DNA of 64,000 nucleotides from NCBI GenBank assembly GCA_965223305.1, contig CBDCWT010000047.1, forward strand, positions 124,001-188,000, read 5' to 3'. Shown here one piece after another: positions 1 to 9,645 of this stretch (position 1 is its first letter; each line of letters starts with the position of its first letter). The notes below the pieces were generated by a model. It searched no databases, was not told the origin of the DNA, and worked only from the letters and a program-made list of their open reading frames with translations. Position numbers and translations under genes: made by a program. The DNA comes from CBDCWT01 sp965223305 (GTDB taxonomy: Bacteria > Planctomycetota > Planctomycetia > Pirellulales > Pirellulaceae).

Positions 1-812
1 ATCTTCCGCCCCTGGGGCCGGCAGCCCGCGATGCCAGGAACGTGGGCGACTGGCTGGAGCACAACCTGCAACATCTATCGACTGAGCAGGCTCCAGCTTG
101 GGCCGATGTCGAGTTGCTGGTGCCGGTACCGCGCCCAAACAAGTTGTTTCTGTTGGCCGGTAACTACGCCCAGCACATCGAGGAAGGCGGAGGGGTCGCG
201 GCCGAGCGTTCGGAGACTTTTCCCTATGTGTTCATGAAACCGCCAACCACGACCTTGACCGACCCGAACAAGTCGATCCGCATCCCCGCCGTGTCGCCGG
301 ATCACATTGACTGGGAGCTAGAACTAGCGGTCGTTATTGGCCGGCACGCGCGACGCGTCCCAGCGTCCGAGGCGCTGAGCTATGTCGCAGGTTACACGAT
401 TATCAACGATATTTCCGACCGCCGCTTCCGTCCCAATCCGGCTCGTCAAGAGAGACCTCGCGACGCGTTTTTCGATTGGCTGCACGGCAAATGGCACGAT
501 AGTTTTTGCCCCTGCGGCCCCTGCGTCGCCGCACCCGACAGCGTGCCGGATCCGCAGAGCCTCGAACTTCAGCTTGCGGTCAATCAACAGGTAAGGCAAA
601 CTGGCGCGACTTCCCAGCAGATCTTTCCGGTCGCCAGTGTGATCGAGTTCATTTCCGACATCGTCACGCTAGAACCCGGTGACATCATCTCGACCGGGAC
701 ACCCGCGGGTGTCGGGAACTCATCCGGCACCTACCTGGCACCAGGGGACCGAATCGAGGCTTCGATCAGTTGTATCGGTACTTTGGTGACCTTGGTCGCG
801 GCTGAGGGATAA
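1..812 (+). CDS. Fumarylacetoacetate hydrolase-family protein (5' end outside window)
   Basis: The reading frame is open from the first bases of the window, so the true start is probably upstream; the first in-window start codon is a GTG at 42. FAH-fold enzymes hydrolyse or decarboxylate 2-oxo acids such as acylpyruvates in aromatic and sugar-acid catabolism, using an acidic metal site. Visible signatures are the WELELAVVIG strand with its Glu residues, the GYTIINDISDR segment and the C-terminal STGTPAGVG loop, all typical of the family. An unusual CPCGPC stretch lies where relatives usually have a CPLGPW-type segment. It ends at 812, about 180 bp before pfkA. The family is clear; the substrate cannot be told from sequence. 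Confidence 0.85.
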   Translation, partial: LPPLGPAARDARNVGDWLEHNLQHLSTEQAPAWADVELLVPVPRPNKLFLLAGNYAQHIEEGGGVAAERSETFPYVFMKPPTTTLTDPNKSIRIPAVSPDHIDWELELAVVIGRHARRVPASEALSYVAGYTIINDISDRRFRPNPARQERPRDAFFDWLHGKWHDSFCPCGPCVAAPDSVPDPQSLELQLAVNQQVRQTGATSQQIFPVASVIEFISDIVTLEPGDIISTGTPAGVGNSSGTYLAPGDRIEASISCIGTLVTLVAAEG

Positions 813-992
813 CAGTCACAGTGGCGGAAGGTGGGTGGGGGCAGGGACCATCCGACCGCGAGCGACGGGTAGCGGGTGCGAATCGACGTAGACTACGAGA
901 TTGCCGGCCACGTGCAGGCGGACAAATCCTGCTAACGGCTGGCTCTCTGACAATGCGATGGAATGCCATTTGAATAGCGGGAGAAGCGAGTG

Positions 993-1982
993 ATGCGAAT
1001 CGGAGTGTTTTGCAGCGGTGGTGACGCCCCTGGGATGAACGCGTGCGTACGTGCCGTCGTCCGAGCAGCCTTGTCAGAAGGTCATGAAGTGGTTGGAATT
1101 CGACGAGGATACCAAGGACTGCTGGAGGAAGACTTCTGGCAAAGCCACGCAGGGGCGCAGCGGATCAGCCTCCGTGATGTTTCGGGCTGGGTGCAGCGGG
1201 GCGGCGCGATGTTGCGCAGCAGCCGTAGCGACGAGTTTAGGACCGAAGTTGGACAACAGCGAGCCGCCGAGGTCCTCACCAAACACCGAATCAACGCACT
1301 CATCCCGATTGGTGGCGACGGGACGTTCCATGGCGCGGTCGCGCTGGCTCGCTATTGGGACGGGTTGATCGTGGGATGCCCGGGCACCATTGATAACGAC
1401 CTGATCGGCTCCGATTTCACCATCGGCTTCGCCACCGCTGTCCAGACAGCAGTCGAAGCCGTTGACAAAATTCGCGATACGGCGGAGAGCCATGAGCGGA
1501 TGTTTTTGATCGAAGTCATGGGGCGGCACAGCGGATTCATCGCCGTTCATACTGCTCTCGGCTGCGGTGCCGAGGCAGTCTGCATTCCGGAAACAACCAC
1601 GGAGATCGAGGCGATCTTGCGCCGGCTGGCGGTCCTGAAGAAAAGAGGTAAGGGCTCCGTCATGATGATCGTGGCTGAAGGAGACGAGGAAGGGAGCGCC
1701 GACGTCCTTAACCAACGACTGCAAGCTGCGGGGTGTCCGTTTCCCAGTCGTGTTGTGATCTTGGGCCACCTCCAACGTGGTGGTCGGCCGTCGCCGCAGG
1801 ACCGCATCCTTGCCAGCCAGCTCGGCGCCTTCGCCGTCCAGTCGATTCTCGAAGGAAAAACCGGTGCGATGGCGGGCCGTCTGGGCCACGAGCTCGTGCT
1901 CACGCCATTCGAAGAGACTTACGCCGAGCACAAGCCGATCCCCTCAAATCTACTCCAACTGTTGGATGTACTGGCAAGCTGA
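993..1982 (+). CDS. pfkA: ATP-dependent 6-phosphofructokinase
   Basis: Phosphorylates fructose 6-phosphate to fructose 1,6-bisphosphate in cytosolic glycolysis. The N-terminus has the nucleotide loop CSGGDAPGMN; GGDGT lies near residue 110 and PGTIDND near 131-137, followed by EVMGRHSG and, near the C-terminus, the LGHLQRGG sugar-phosphate site. Gly at the two discriminating positions (GGDG and PGTIDND rather than GGDD and PKTIDND) is the pattern of ATP-using rather than pyrophosphate-using enzymes. Length (about 330 aa) is normal for the bacterial enzyme. A GTG at 990 directly precedes the ATG at 993; I chose the ATG because the family usually begins M-R-I-G and a GGGAGA sequence lies about 8 bases upstream. 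Confidence 0.95.
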   Translation: MRIGVFCSGGDAPGMNACVRAVVRAALSEGHEVVGIRRGYQGLLEEDFWQSHAGAQRISLRDVSGWVQRGGAMLRSSRSDEFRTEVGQQRAAEVLTKHRINALIPIGGDGTFHGAVALARYWDGLIVGCPGTIDNDLIGSDFTIGFATAVQTAVEAVDKIRDTAESHERMFLIEVMGRHSGFIAVHTALGCGAEAVCIPETTTEIEAILRRLAVLKKRGKGSVMMIVAEGDEEGSADVLNQRLQAAGCPFPSRVVILGHLQRGGRPSPQDRILASQLGAFAVQSILEGKTGAMAGRLGHELVLTPFEETYAEHKPIPSNLLQLLDVLAS

Positions 1983-2079
1983 TTCGCAGGATTGACTTGA
2001 CGTCGTCAACAACCTCAGACACAATCTCGGGTCGTGCGGCAGTCTCTACCGATATTACCTATGTCACCTAGATTTACAC

Positions 2080-2970
2080 ATGTGTAGCTTGGCAAGGCGG
2101 ATCGTCCAAACCAGCTGGCCGCTGGCCATGCTGCTGGTGGTGCTGTTAGCCCCGTCGGCTGCGGCCCGCGACATTTTTGTGGACAACGTGCGGGGCAGCG
2201 ACCGAGCAGATGGTACGACGGCGGCGACCGCTTGCCGGACGATTCGGCGTGGTTTGGAGTTGGCTCAACGGGGCGACCGCATCGTCGTGGAGAACACAGG
2301 TGAGCCGTACCGTGAGAGTCTCACGCTACAGGCGGCGAAACACAGCGGTACATCCCACCGTCCGTTCGAGCTGATCGGTAACGGCGCCATTTTAGATGGT
2401 TCGTTACCGGTACCGGACGATGCATGGGGACACTACCGCGACGATCTCTATCGTTTCCGACCTGTGAAGAAGCGCCACGGTGTGCTTTACCTAAATGGCA
2501 AGCCGGCCCAGCGCCGCGACGCAACAGACAGGACGTTGCCGGCGTTAGAACCTCTGCAGTGGTGCTTGTTTCGCGGCGAGGTCTATTTTCGTACCGAGGC
2601 TAGCAAGCTTCCCCGGCACTACGACCTGAGGCACACCGTGCTTCCCGTGGGGATTACGGTTTACGAGACGCGTCACGTTGTGATTCGCGACTTGGTCGTG
2701 CAGGGGTTCCAGTTGGATGGAGTCAATGCCCACGATGGCGCGACGCAGACGTCGCTCATCGAGCTCGTCTGCCGCGGCAACGGCCGCAGTGGAATCTCTG
2801 TGGGCGGAGCCTCTCGCGTCAAGATTGTCGGCTGTCTGGTCGGTGACAATGGTGCCGCACAGGTTCGCACAGAGGGCTTCTGCAAGACAGAACTGATTCG
2901 CTGCGACTTGCTGGACAACACCGCGCCGCCACTAGTGCGATCAGGTGGCAAGGTCACGATTGAAGAGTAG
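2080..2970 (+). CDS. Secreted right-handed beta-helix protein
   Basis: A 296-residue protein with a clear signal peptide (hydrophobic residues about 13-27 ending APSAAA). It continues with the DIFVDNVRGSD opening typical of secreted parallel beta-helix proteins, then short repeating strands rich in Gly, Asn and Asp (residues about 200-290), for example RDLVVQGFQLDGVNAHDGA and SLIELVCRGNGRSGISVGGAS. Such folds are common in polysaccharide-binding or -degrading proteins, but no catalytic residues of a known lyase family can be identified. It is short for an enzyme of this fold and may be a binding or surface protein. It converges with the flippase-like gene, with 14 bp between the stops. Confidence 0.7.
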   Translation: MCSLARRIVQTSWPLAMLLVVLLAPSAAARDIFVDNVRGSDRADGTTAATACRTIRRGLELAQRGDRIVVENTGEPYRESLTLQAAKHSGTSHRPFELIGNGAILDGSLPVPDDAWGHYRDDLYRFRPVKKRHGVLYLNGKPAQRRDATDRTLPALEPLQWCLFRGEVYFRTEASKLPRHYDLRHTVLPVGITVYETRHVVIRDLVVQGFQLDGVNAHDGATQTSLIELVCRGNGRSGISVGGASRVKIVGCLVGDNGAAQVRTEGFCKTELIRCDLLDNTAPPLVRSGGKVTIEE

Positions 2971-2984
2971 AAGAGTTGTCGAGG

Positions 2985-3947
2985 TCAGGTGGAGGTCCGC
3001 CAGGACCAGAAGCAGAGGGCCCCGACAGCGGCCACGACGATGGTCAGCAGCCGGTAGGTCAGCGCAACCAACACCCCGACGACGTCGCCCGGCCCTCCTT
3101 TCGGTACTAGCTCATAGAGCTTCTCCATCGCGAATTCGAACGAACCCAATCCAGCTGGCGTGAACGGCAAGGCGCCCACGACGTTCGCCAGCGGAACGAT
3201 GACGAAATGTTCTGACATGCCGGGTGTTGAACGGAAGAGTGAGGTCGCGATCGAGTAGGTGATCACCGGCAACAGGAAGTGAACGATCATGCTCATCCCC
3301 AAGAGTCCACACATCAACCCAAGTCTCGAGCGATACATGCGCACTGACGTGGCGACGCGCTCGAAAGTCGGGCCCACGTATGGCCAGCTCGCAAAGAACT
3401 TGGCGAGTGGTCCCGTAGTGAAGCCTGGTATCAACAGTACCAGCACGCCGGTGGTCACAGCGGCGACCGTGAGAAAGGTGAGCCGGCAGATGGCGGTCAA
3501 GGTCGGTGATGGGTTGGGAATGTCGATCAGGACGATGGCTGCGGCGGTTAAGAGCAGCAGTGCATAAACTCCGAGCAGCCGGTCCACGACAATCGTGGCC
3601 ACGGCCTCGGTACGTCGGCCTGGCTGCTCGCGAGCAATGAAGATTGCTTTGAACAGATCGCCTCCCGAGCTACCGAAAGAGACGAAGTTCAACAGGTAGG
3701 TGAGGAAACCGAGGCGAAACGCGTCGCGGAGACGAAACGGCAGTTGCAGCGCCCGCACCAGCAAATACCAGCGAAAAAAGGTCAGGCAGACGATAAACGC
3801 GAGTCCTAGCAGCGCGAGGCAGAGCGTGCCCCAGTTCTTCTCGCGCTCCCACAGCTCTGCCCGCTGTTGTGGTTCGATGGCGGACAACAACCATCCGATG
3901 ATCGCGAGAGGCACGACAACCCGGAGGACAACGGCCAACTTCTTCAA
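2985..3947 (-). CDS. Flippase-like membrane protein (LPG synthase TM/YbhN-type)
   Basis: A 320-residue polytopic membrane protein with about eight hydrophobic segments. The pattern matches the lysylphosphatidylglycerol synthetase transmembrane-region family (UPF0104): an N-terminal helix, a LLNFVSFGSSGGDLFKA segment and a later PFTPAGLGSFEFAME segment, both family hallmarks. Members are proposed lipid or lipid-linked sugar flippases; the cytosolic transferase domain of MprF is absent. The start is probably a TTG at 3947 with GAGGAGC about 6 bases upstream, because no ATG or GTG is available in frame. The tRNA-Ala gene follows on the opposite strand about 200 bp away. Confidence 0.8.
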   Translation of the reverse strand: MKKLAVVLRVVVPLAIIGWLLSAIEPQQRAELWEREKNWGTLCLALLGLAFIVCLTFFRWYLLVRALQLPFRLRDAFRLGFLTYLLNFVSFGSSGGDLFKAIFIAREQPGRRTEAVATIVVDRLLGVYALLLLTAAAIVLIDIPNPSPTLTAICRLTFLTVAAVTTGVLVLLIPGFTTGPLAKFFASWPYVGPTFERVATSVRMYRSRLGLMCGLLGMSMIVHFLLPVITYSIATSLFRSTPGMSEHFVIVPLANVVGALPFTPAGLGSFEFAMEKLYELVPKGGPGDVVGVLVALTYRLLTIVVAAVGALCFWSWRTST

Positions 3948-4152
3948 GAGCTGCTCCTCAACATCGTGCTGAAACTGTCATGAAGTGGGGCGACACCCGG
4001 GGCGTCGCGTCGCCGTTGACAGCTCCGGGAACGAGTGTTAGTTTGCCATAGTATCGATCGCCTTGGTCGCTGTGTAGTTCAACTGGCAGAAGATCAGCGA
4101 TTTCACTAAGTTGGATGGCTATCAAGTTGCGGCCTGTCCCGAGGGGATCAGC

Positions 4153-4227
<75 letters not shown>

Positions 4228-4329
4228 ACCAAGCCATTTGCGACTTGACGCAAGTGGCTTCTTCTTTTGGGCTTCCAAGCTCTGACGGTTTGCGAATAGG
4301 CCAGCGTTCATATCCTAAGACGTTGTCGG

Positions 4330-5319
4330 TCATGGCGACTCCTTCCTGAGCAGCCCGAAAATAAGGACATCTACCGGCTGGCCGTCTCGAAAGAAGTGGT
4401 TGCGCAGCGTTCCTTCGTGTTCGAACCCGGCCTTCGTCAGGACATGAGCTGACCTTGGATTCGTGGCAAACACACGGGCGTAGATCCGTTGGAGATGGTG
4501 GTGCTCGAAGCCGAAAGAACAGGCTCGACGAATGGATGCCGTCATGATCCCTTGTCCCCAATATGGCTTCGCCAGCCAGTAGCCAATCTCTGCCTTTTCA
4601 CCTTCGGTCATGTCCATGAAGCCAATTGAGCCGATTAACTCGATGTTTGCCTTGCGAATCGCCCAGTTCACTTTGCGGTCTTGAGTGAGAGTTTCTCGGC
4701 GGACCTTGGCGAGCCATTGGTCGGCGTCGAATTCCGTGTAGGGGTACGGCAGGGACGCCGTGTGGAGTCGGAATTCGTCAGTTTCGTTGAGATGCTTCAG
4801 GTACGCAGATCGATCGTCGCCTGAGATTTGCGACAGGCTGATTTCGGCGGTCACCTGAATTGTGGGGACCGAATTACTGGAGAGGTTAGATTCGTTGTGC
4901 AGTCGTTTGCCGAGGCTCGCTCGGTCTTCTGTTTGGTACCCACTCCGCCGATAGAACTCCAACACGTCCAAATTTGTCGAACGCACTTGCAGATTGACCT
5001 TCGGGCAACCCAGTTCGGCAAGCGCCGCCTCAGCCGCATTCATCAGCCCACGACCGATGCCACATCGCCGGTGTACTGGAGACACGGCAAGGCGGTAGAT
5101 CCACCCTCGGATGCCGTCGTAGCCAGCGATCACCGCTCCCACAATCTCTCCTTCCCGTTCAGCAACGAACACCAGATCGTCGTGCTGATTCATTTTTCGG
5201 CATAAGACGCCTCTTGGTTCGTTCCAAGGCTGTGACGATGGCAACGCTTCTTGCCACAAGGCGACTAGGGCGTCGGCATCACCGGACTGAAATCGACGAA
5301 AGGTGACGTTGGCCGTCAT
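4330..5319 (-). CDS. Fusion of two GNAT acetyltransferase domains
   Basis: A 329-residue protein made of two acetyl-CoA-dependent N-acetyltransferase domains. Residues about 5-145 look like a YpeA-type GNAT, with VSPVHRRCGIGRGLMNAAE as the acetyl-CoA-binding motif A. Residues about 155-325 look like a RimJ/RimL-type GNAT (IGYWLAKPYWGQGIMTASI as motif A, then RIYARVFATNPRSAHVLTKAGF). The second type often acetylates protein N-termini or small amines. Substrates cannot be predicted. The fusion is in one frame without a visible break. It ends about 100 bp from the tRNA gene on the other strand. Confidence 0.88.
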   Translation of the reverse strand: MTANVTFRRFQSGDADALVALWQEALPSSQPWNEPRGVLCRKMNQHDDLVFVAEREGEIVGAVIAGYDGIRGWIYRLAVSPVHRRCGIGRGLMNAAEAALAELGCPKVNLQVRSTNLDVLEFYRRSGYQTEDRASLGKRLHNESNLSSNSVPTIQVTAEISLSQISGDDRSAYLKHLNETDEFRLHTASLPYPYTEFDADQWLAKVRRETLTQDRKVNWAIRKANIELIGSIGFMDMTEGEKAEIGYWLAKPYWGQGIMTASIRRACSFGFEHHHLQRIYARVFATNPRSAHVLTKAGFEHEGTLRNHFFRDGQPVDVLIFGLLRKESP

Positions 5320-5620
5320 GCACTTATCTCCTCACTTGGATGACCGCCTTCTTGTACTGTTCCCAGTACAAGCCGACGCCACGCTCTTACCAACTCGGAA
5401 TGTCGTTAGAAGCTGTATCGTACCGAAACAGCAGCTCGTTCTTTTGGCTGACGACTCATGACAAGCAGAAAACCAAGCCGTTCGAGTCGCCATGTAACTA
5501 CCTCAGCATGGCCCAACGTAGTTTCATTTCGTTATACTCGCTGGGGCACGATCGCTCTCACCTGACACTCAGACGGACCGTTGGTTCACGTTGCTCCACA
5601 CGCAGGAAGGTTCGCGCCAC
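5320..5620. other. Intergenic stretch, nothing recognised
   Basis: Between the divergent double-GNAT and DinB genes. It presumably holds both promoters, but no convincing -35/-10 pair, hairpin or repeat was seen. An ORF at 5340-5624 has no family signature or ribosome site. Confidence 0.4.
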
Positions 5621-6166
5621 ATGAATTCCATCGCCCTGATCCGCCGCCTCCACGAACATCGCCACTGGGCGAACGACCTGTTGTTATTGGCCGCCGAACA
5701 ACTCACGGACGAGGAGCTCCGTCGCCCATTTCCGATCGGGCAAGGTTCGATCTGGCTGTCGCTGACTCATCTGTTCGCCGCGGAATATGTTTGGCTGGAA
5801 GCCCTCGTGGGCAACGAAAGTCCGCTGGCGCCCGGCGATGCACCTGGGAAGCTCCCTGGAAATCAACAAGGTGATCGGGCGATGAAGTCACTAGCGGAGT
5901 TGCGGTCGCGCTGGGCCGCACTTGACGAGCGATGGCAGGTGTATCTTGCCGACCTCAGCTCGAACTCCCTTGCCCGGGTCGTCTATAAGACGAGTTCACT
6001 CACCGGTCAGCGGGTGGGAACACAGCAGGGTGACATCCTTCTTCATGTTTGTACTCACGCCCAATACACAACAGCCCAGGTCATCAACATGTTGCGTCAG
6101 GTCGGAGTCGAGCCCCTTCCGGATCCGATGCTGATCACACTGGCCCGGCAGCAACAGTCGGCGTGA
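5621..6166 (+). CDS. DinB/YfiT-family putative metal-dependent protein
   Basis: A 181-residue four-helix-bundle protein of the DinB superfamily. The presumed metal triad is visible as His50 (SLTHLFAAE) and His142/His146 (HVCTHAQYTTAQ). Members include thiol S-transferases (bacillithiol- or mycothiol-dependent) and many damage-inducible proteins of unknown role; which applies here cannot be decided. The ATG at 5621 was chosen because AGGAAGG lies 10 bases upstream; an earlier TTG at 5591 would add ten residues unlike the family. It is transcribed alone and followed by a copy of the 176-bp dispersed repeat. Confidence 0.85.
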   Translation: MNSIALIRRLHEHRHWANDLLLLAAEQLTDEELRRPFPIGQGSIWLSLTHLFAAEYVWLEALVGNESPLAPGDAPGKLPGNQQGDRAMKSLAELRSRWAALDERWQVYLADLSSNSLARVVYKTSSLTGQRVGTQQGDILLHVCTHAQYTTAQVINMLRQVGVEPLPDPMLITLARQQQSA

Positions 6167-6216
6167 GCCTCACTTGAAGCACCTGTTGACGGCGACTTGC
6201 AGCTGCTGGGCAGGCG

Positions 6217-6398
6217 TTAACCCGAATTATTCATGAGCGATCTGCTGCGAGGTCGTAAGTCCATCCGTGGCTTCGTCATGCTTCACAATTCTCCCTCGAC
6301 GTATTTGCTTCAATACGCCTGCGGAAGAATTGCTCGCCTTCCTTGCCACGAACGTACTTACAACCTCTCGCGACAATCTTCATGAATAATCCGGGTTA
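6217..6398 (-). mobile_element. Dispersed palindromic element A, copy 1
   Basis: A roughly 176-bp element between TTA direct repeats at 6217-6219 and 6396-6398. Its ends are imperfect inverted repeats (CCCGAATTATTCATGA against TCATGAATAATCCGGG). Orientation is opposite to copies 4, 6 and 8. This copy has an extra T in the central hairpin (GTATTTGCTTCAATAC), which shifts both internal 51-codon frames. Confidence 0.9.
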
Positions 6399-6567
6399 AC
6401 TGTCGGCTTGCCCTTTCTACCACCTAAGAGGGGATTGATTTTCGCCGTCGTTGATGCGACAAATCGGGACAGGTGTTCCGCAACAGCGGAGTACCCAGAG
6501 CCATCGAGCAGCCTGCCCCGCTCGGTGGCTTGTTTCTTGGTCTGCCGTGCAGGGCAAGTTGCAATGT

Positions 6568-7674
6568 CTAGACCGGCGCCACCGCGACCTGTCTGCCGGT
6601 TCGTACCGATTCGTAGATCGCTTCCATAACCAGCATGTCGCGCAGTCCCTCTTCCCCTGCGACTTTCGACGTGCCATTGTGGCGGACCACCTGCGAGAAG
6701 TCGTCCATCTCCTTGGCAAACTGATCGATGCTCGGTTGATCGATCGGGTTGTCACCCGCGAAAGCCTCGATCCCCCCGTAGCTGAACGCTGGATCAAGCC
6801 CGAACTGACCGTTTTCGGCATAGGCGGTTGCGAAGTTGACACCTCTGAAATCGTAGGTGGTCGAGCAATTGGCGATGACACCGTGGGGGAACTCCATGCT
6901 CCACAAGATCGATTCATCGACCTCGGCGAACTTCTCAGTCTTGGTCTTGATTTCACGAGCCATCACGGAGGTCGGCTCCCCGTTGGCGAGGTAGCGACAG
7001 GCCTGTAATGCGTAGATACCGACGTCCATCAGCGCCCCGCCGCCAGCTAACTCACGCTCGAGCCGCCAGCGTTTCAGATCGCCAACAGGAAAGTCGCCGA
7101 TACGAATGCCGAAACCGGCGTCGATGTACCTCAGCTTGCCGAACTTTTCTTCGCGGGCCAGCCGCATGCACTCCAGATGGTGCGGCTCGAACTGGCATCG
7201 GTATCCGATTGCCAGTTTGACGCCGGCTTCGTCGCAGGCGCGGATCATGTTGCGACACTCCTGCGAGCTGACCGACATCGGTTTCTCGCACAGCACATGT
7301 TTGCCGGCGCGCGCCGCGCGAACGGTGAATTCTTCGTGCATCGAGTTAGGCAGTACCACATAAACGACGTCGATATCAGGATTGTCCGCGATGCGGTCGA
7401 AGTTGCGGTAGTTGTAAGTGTTCTCCTCCTTGAGGGAATACTCTTGCTGCCATTTCCGCGCCTTATCTGGCGAGCCGGTGACGATCCCGGTCAATTGGCA
7501 GTGTTCCGTCTTCAGCAGCGCCGGTGCCAGCTGGTTGGTGCTGAGCCGCCCCAAGCCAACCAAGGCGTATCCTAGCCGTCGCTTCGCGGGTTGGCTGCCG
7601 GCGGAATGTGGGGCAAGTTTCGAAGCGGCAGCAAGCGTCGCGGCGGTAGACAGAAACTGGCGGCGATTAGGCAT
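6568..7674 (-). CDS. Tat-exported Gfo/Idh/MocA oxidoreductase, glucose-fructose oxidoreductase-like
   Basis: An NAD(P)-dependent sugar oxidoreductase of the Gfo/Idh/MocA family. The N-terminus MPNRRQFLSTAA carries a twin-arginine motif (RRQFL) and a hydrophobic stretch, so export in folded form with bound cofactor is likely. The Rossmann fold begins GYALVGLGR. The catalytic EKP motif appears as CEKPMSV, followed by GYRCQFEPHH and WRLERELAGGGALMDVGIYALQ, all close to Zymomonas glucose-fructose oxidoreductase as I recall it. The frame extends upstream to 7833, but I chose the ATG at 7674 because it gives a standard Tat signal and GGGAGAG precedes it. The exact sugar substrate is unknown. Confidence 0.88.
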   Translation of the reverse strand: MPNRRQFLSTAATLAAASKLAPHSAGSQPAKRRLGYALVGLGRLSTNQLAPALLKTEHCQLTGIVTGSPDKARKWQQEYSLKEENTYNYRNFDRIADNPDIDVVYVVLPNSMHEEFTVRAARAGKHVLCEKPMSVSSQECRNMIRACDEAGVKLAIGYRCQFEPHHLECMRLAREEKFGKLRYIDAGFGIRIGDFPVGDLKRWRLERELAGGGALMDVGIYALQACRYLANGEPTSVMAREIKTKTEKFAEVDESILWSMEFPHGVIANCSTTYDFRGVNFATAYAENGQFGLDPAFSYGGIEAFAGDNPIDQPSIDQFAKEMDDFSQVVRHNGTSKVAGEEGLRDMLVMEAIYESVRTGRQVAVAPV

Positions 7675-7835
7675 GGTCGGCTCTCCCATGGGCTCACGGA
7701 TTCGATAGCTGGGCACATTGTAATCGTTGCGGGACGCCGGGGTATGGATCCCCTCGCCGCCCTTCGACTCACTGGTTTGAGGGTGGCATCGGACGTGGTG
7801 CTCATCCCCGTCAAGGAGTGCCGCTGTCGACACCC

Positions 7836-8016
7836 TTAACCCGAATTATTCATGAGCGATCTGCTGCGAGGTCGTAAGTCCATCCGTGGCTTCGTCATGC
7901 TTCACAATTCTCCCTCGACGTATTGCTTCAATACGCCTGCAGAAGAATCGCTCGCCTTCCTTGCCACGAACGTACTTACAACCTCTCGCGACGATCTTCA
8001 TGAATAATCCGGGTTA
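7836..8016 (-). mobile_element. Dispersed palindromic element A, copy 2
   Basis: Flanked by TTA (TTAA on both sides) at 7836-7838 and 8014-8016. Both internal 51-codon frames are open. It differs from the consensus by CTGCAG for CTGCGG and ATCGCT for ATTGCT. It lies about 35 bp upstream of the RNase P RNA gene. Confidence 0.9.
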
Positions 8017-8049
8017 AACTCGGGGACGACTTCGTCTATCGTTAAGCCT

Positions 8050-8465
<416 letters not shown>

Positions 8466-8500
8466 AATTCTTAATGGTGAACGCGGAGCAGCTGTGCAAA

Positions 8501-8953
8501 TCAGTCGGATGGAACGAACTCGGTGCCGATAATCTGCAGCAGTTTCGAAATGCATAGCTGATTCATGCTCGTTCTTTTCTGATGGGCCTCCACCCTCAAC
8601 GACTCATGCAGGCTCTTCGGTAGTCGCACCGTGATCACCCGAGTCGGCTCGTTGCTCTCCGTCTGGTGCTTGGAGCGTTCGCGGAGCTTGGCGATCATCT
8701 GCTGGATCTCTGTGTACTCGTCCGACTGCTCAAAGGCCACAAGATCGCTCGGATTGGGGAACATCTTGCGGACGATGCCGTCGACACCGAGCACTTCGCG
8801 AAAGAACGTGACCCAGTCGGGGCTCCTCCGGTAAGCATCGCTCGCAGCTCGGCAGGCCTGTTGACGTCGCTCTGAGATCGGGATCGGTGGCGACGCTGGC
8901 TGCGTTCCCGCCTCTAGGGCTGGTGTCGTAGGCTGCTGATAGATGTCGTTCAT
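8501..8953 (-). CDS. HicB-like/ribbon-helix-helix protein, orphan
   Basis: A 150-residue protein. The N-terminal two thirds (PIPISERRQQACRAASDAYRR, then SPDWVTFFREVLG) are helical and unassigned. The C-terminal 45 residues read TRVITVRLPKSLHESLRVEAHQKRTSMNQLCISKLL, a ribbon-helix-helix DNA-binding pattern like that at the end of HicB-type antitoxins. No HicA-like toxin gene lies on either side, so it may be a stand-alone regulator. The ATG at 8953 was chosen over earlier starts (frame open to 9322) because GGAAGGAGC precedes it and the upstream extension looks like translated intergenic sequence. Confidence 0.75.
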   Translation of the reverse strand: MNDIYQQPTTPALEAGTQPASPPIPISERRQQACRAASDAYRRSPDWVTFFREVLGVDGIVRKMFPNPSDLVAFEQSDEYTEIQQMIAKLRERSKHQTESNEPTRVITVRLPKSLHESLRVEAHQKRTSMNQLCISKLLQIIGTEFVPSD

Positions 8954-9645
8954 CGTCTTCCGGGCTCCTTCCACATATTTCGAAACAACAACGTTGGGAG
9001 CGTTGACAACACGATTGACAGAATCTGGCCTAGGAGTCAAGAGCAGCACGGATGTCATTTCAATGCTTGCACTTAGCATCGGCAGAATTTGGTGCCGAAA
9101 ACAAGAGCATCCCTGCCCAACCCTTAGGCAGAGGGTCGGTTGCTCAAAAAATAGGCAGGCAAGAAAACCGCCTCTAGCAAGCCGTTTCAAAAAAATCTGA
9201 AAAAAATCCTGGCCGGCGACGAAGGGACAAGCGGGGACCTGCGGCGGCTTTGAGTCCCCCGCCGCTCGGCGGTCGTGCAGCTTGCGGCCTGCCAAACTCT
9301 GGCGAGTTCGGCTACGCTCCAAATCAGCCGCTGGGCGTTAGCCGGCGTTAGCCCACGGTTTCCTAGCGACACCGAGCTTGGCGAAGGAGCCCTGGCAAGC
9401 ACCACGGCCGGCCGATAGCTGGCCATCAGAGCGAGATCGGGCTGTCAGCTCGAACCAGACCGGCGGCGCAGTGTCCTGTCTGTTGCAGCTCGGCTGTCAT
9501 GCTGAAACCGTTAGCTTACGGTAAGTTAGGTGCTCGCAGCCGGCCTCATGAGTGGTTCATGGGGCGATTTTCGGCTAAAGAACCCCTGCGTTTTAGCTAG
9601 AATTGAAAGAGTAGACGAAACTCGACGAGGAGGTCGGAAGACAAC
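8954..9645. other. Intergenic stretch with a family-B repeat
   Basis: About 690 bp between the RHH gene and hflX. A family-B repeat occupies 9292-9370. The rest holds the presumed promoters of both divergent genes. AGGAGG at 9628-9633 is the likely hflX ribosome site. No RNA structure or gene was recognised. Confidence 0.5.
9292..9370 (+). repeat. Family-B intergenic repeat, copy 1
   Basis: Shares the core CTCTGGCGAGTTCGGCTACG and the following GCTCCAAATCAGCCGCTGGG with copies near 11.05, 13.84 and 49.45 kb. It contains an extra 10-bp GCCGGCGTTA unit just before GCCCACGGTT, an internal duplication not seen in the other copies. A GGTCGTGCAGC string (9271-9281) upstream matches the terminal arm seen at copy 3. 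Confidence 0.85.

Noticed and set aside
1074..1931. Antisense ORF of 285 codons opposite pfkA
   Set aside because: It mirrors the pfkA codon pattern and has no recognisable protein features.
4068..4120. tRNA-like string TAGTTCAACTGGCAGAAGATCAGCG upstream of tRNA-Ala
   Set aside because: It resembles a D arm, but no anticodon stem, T arm or acceptor pairing follows. At most it is a degraded remnant.
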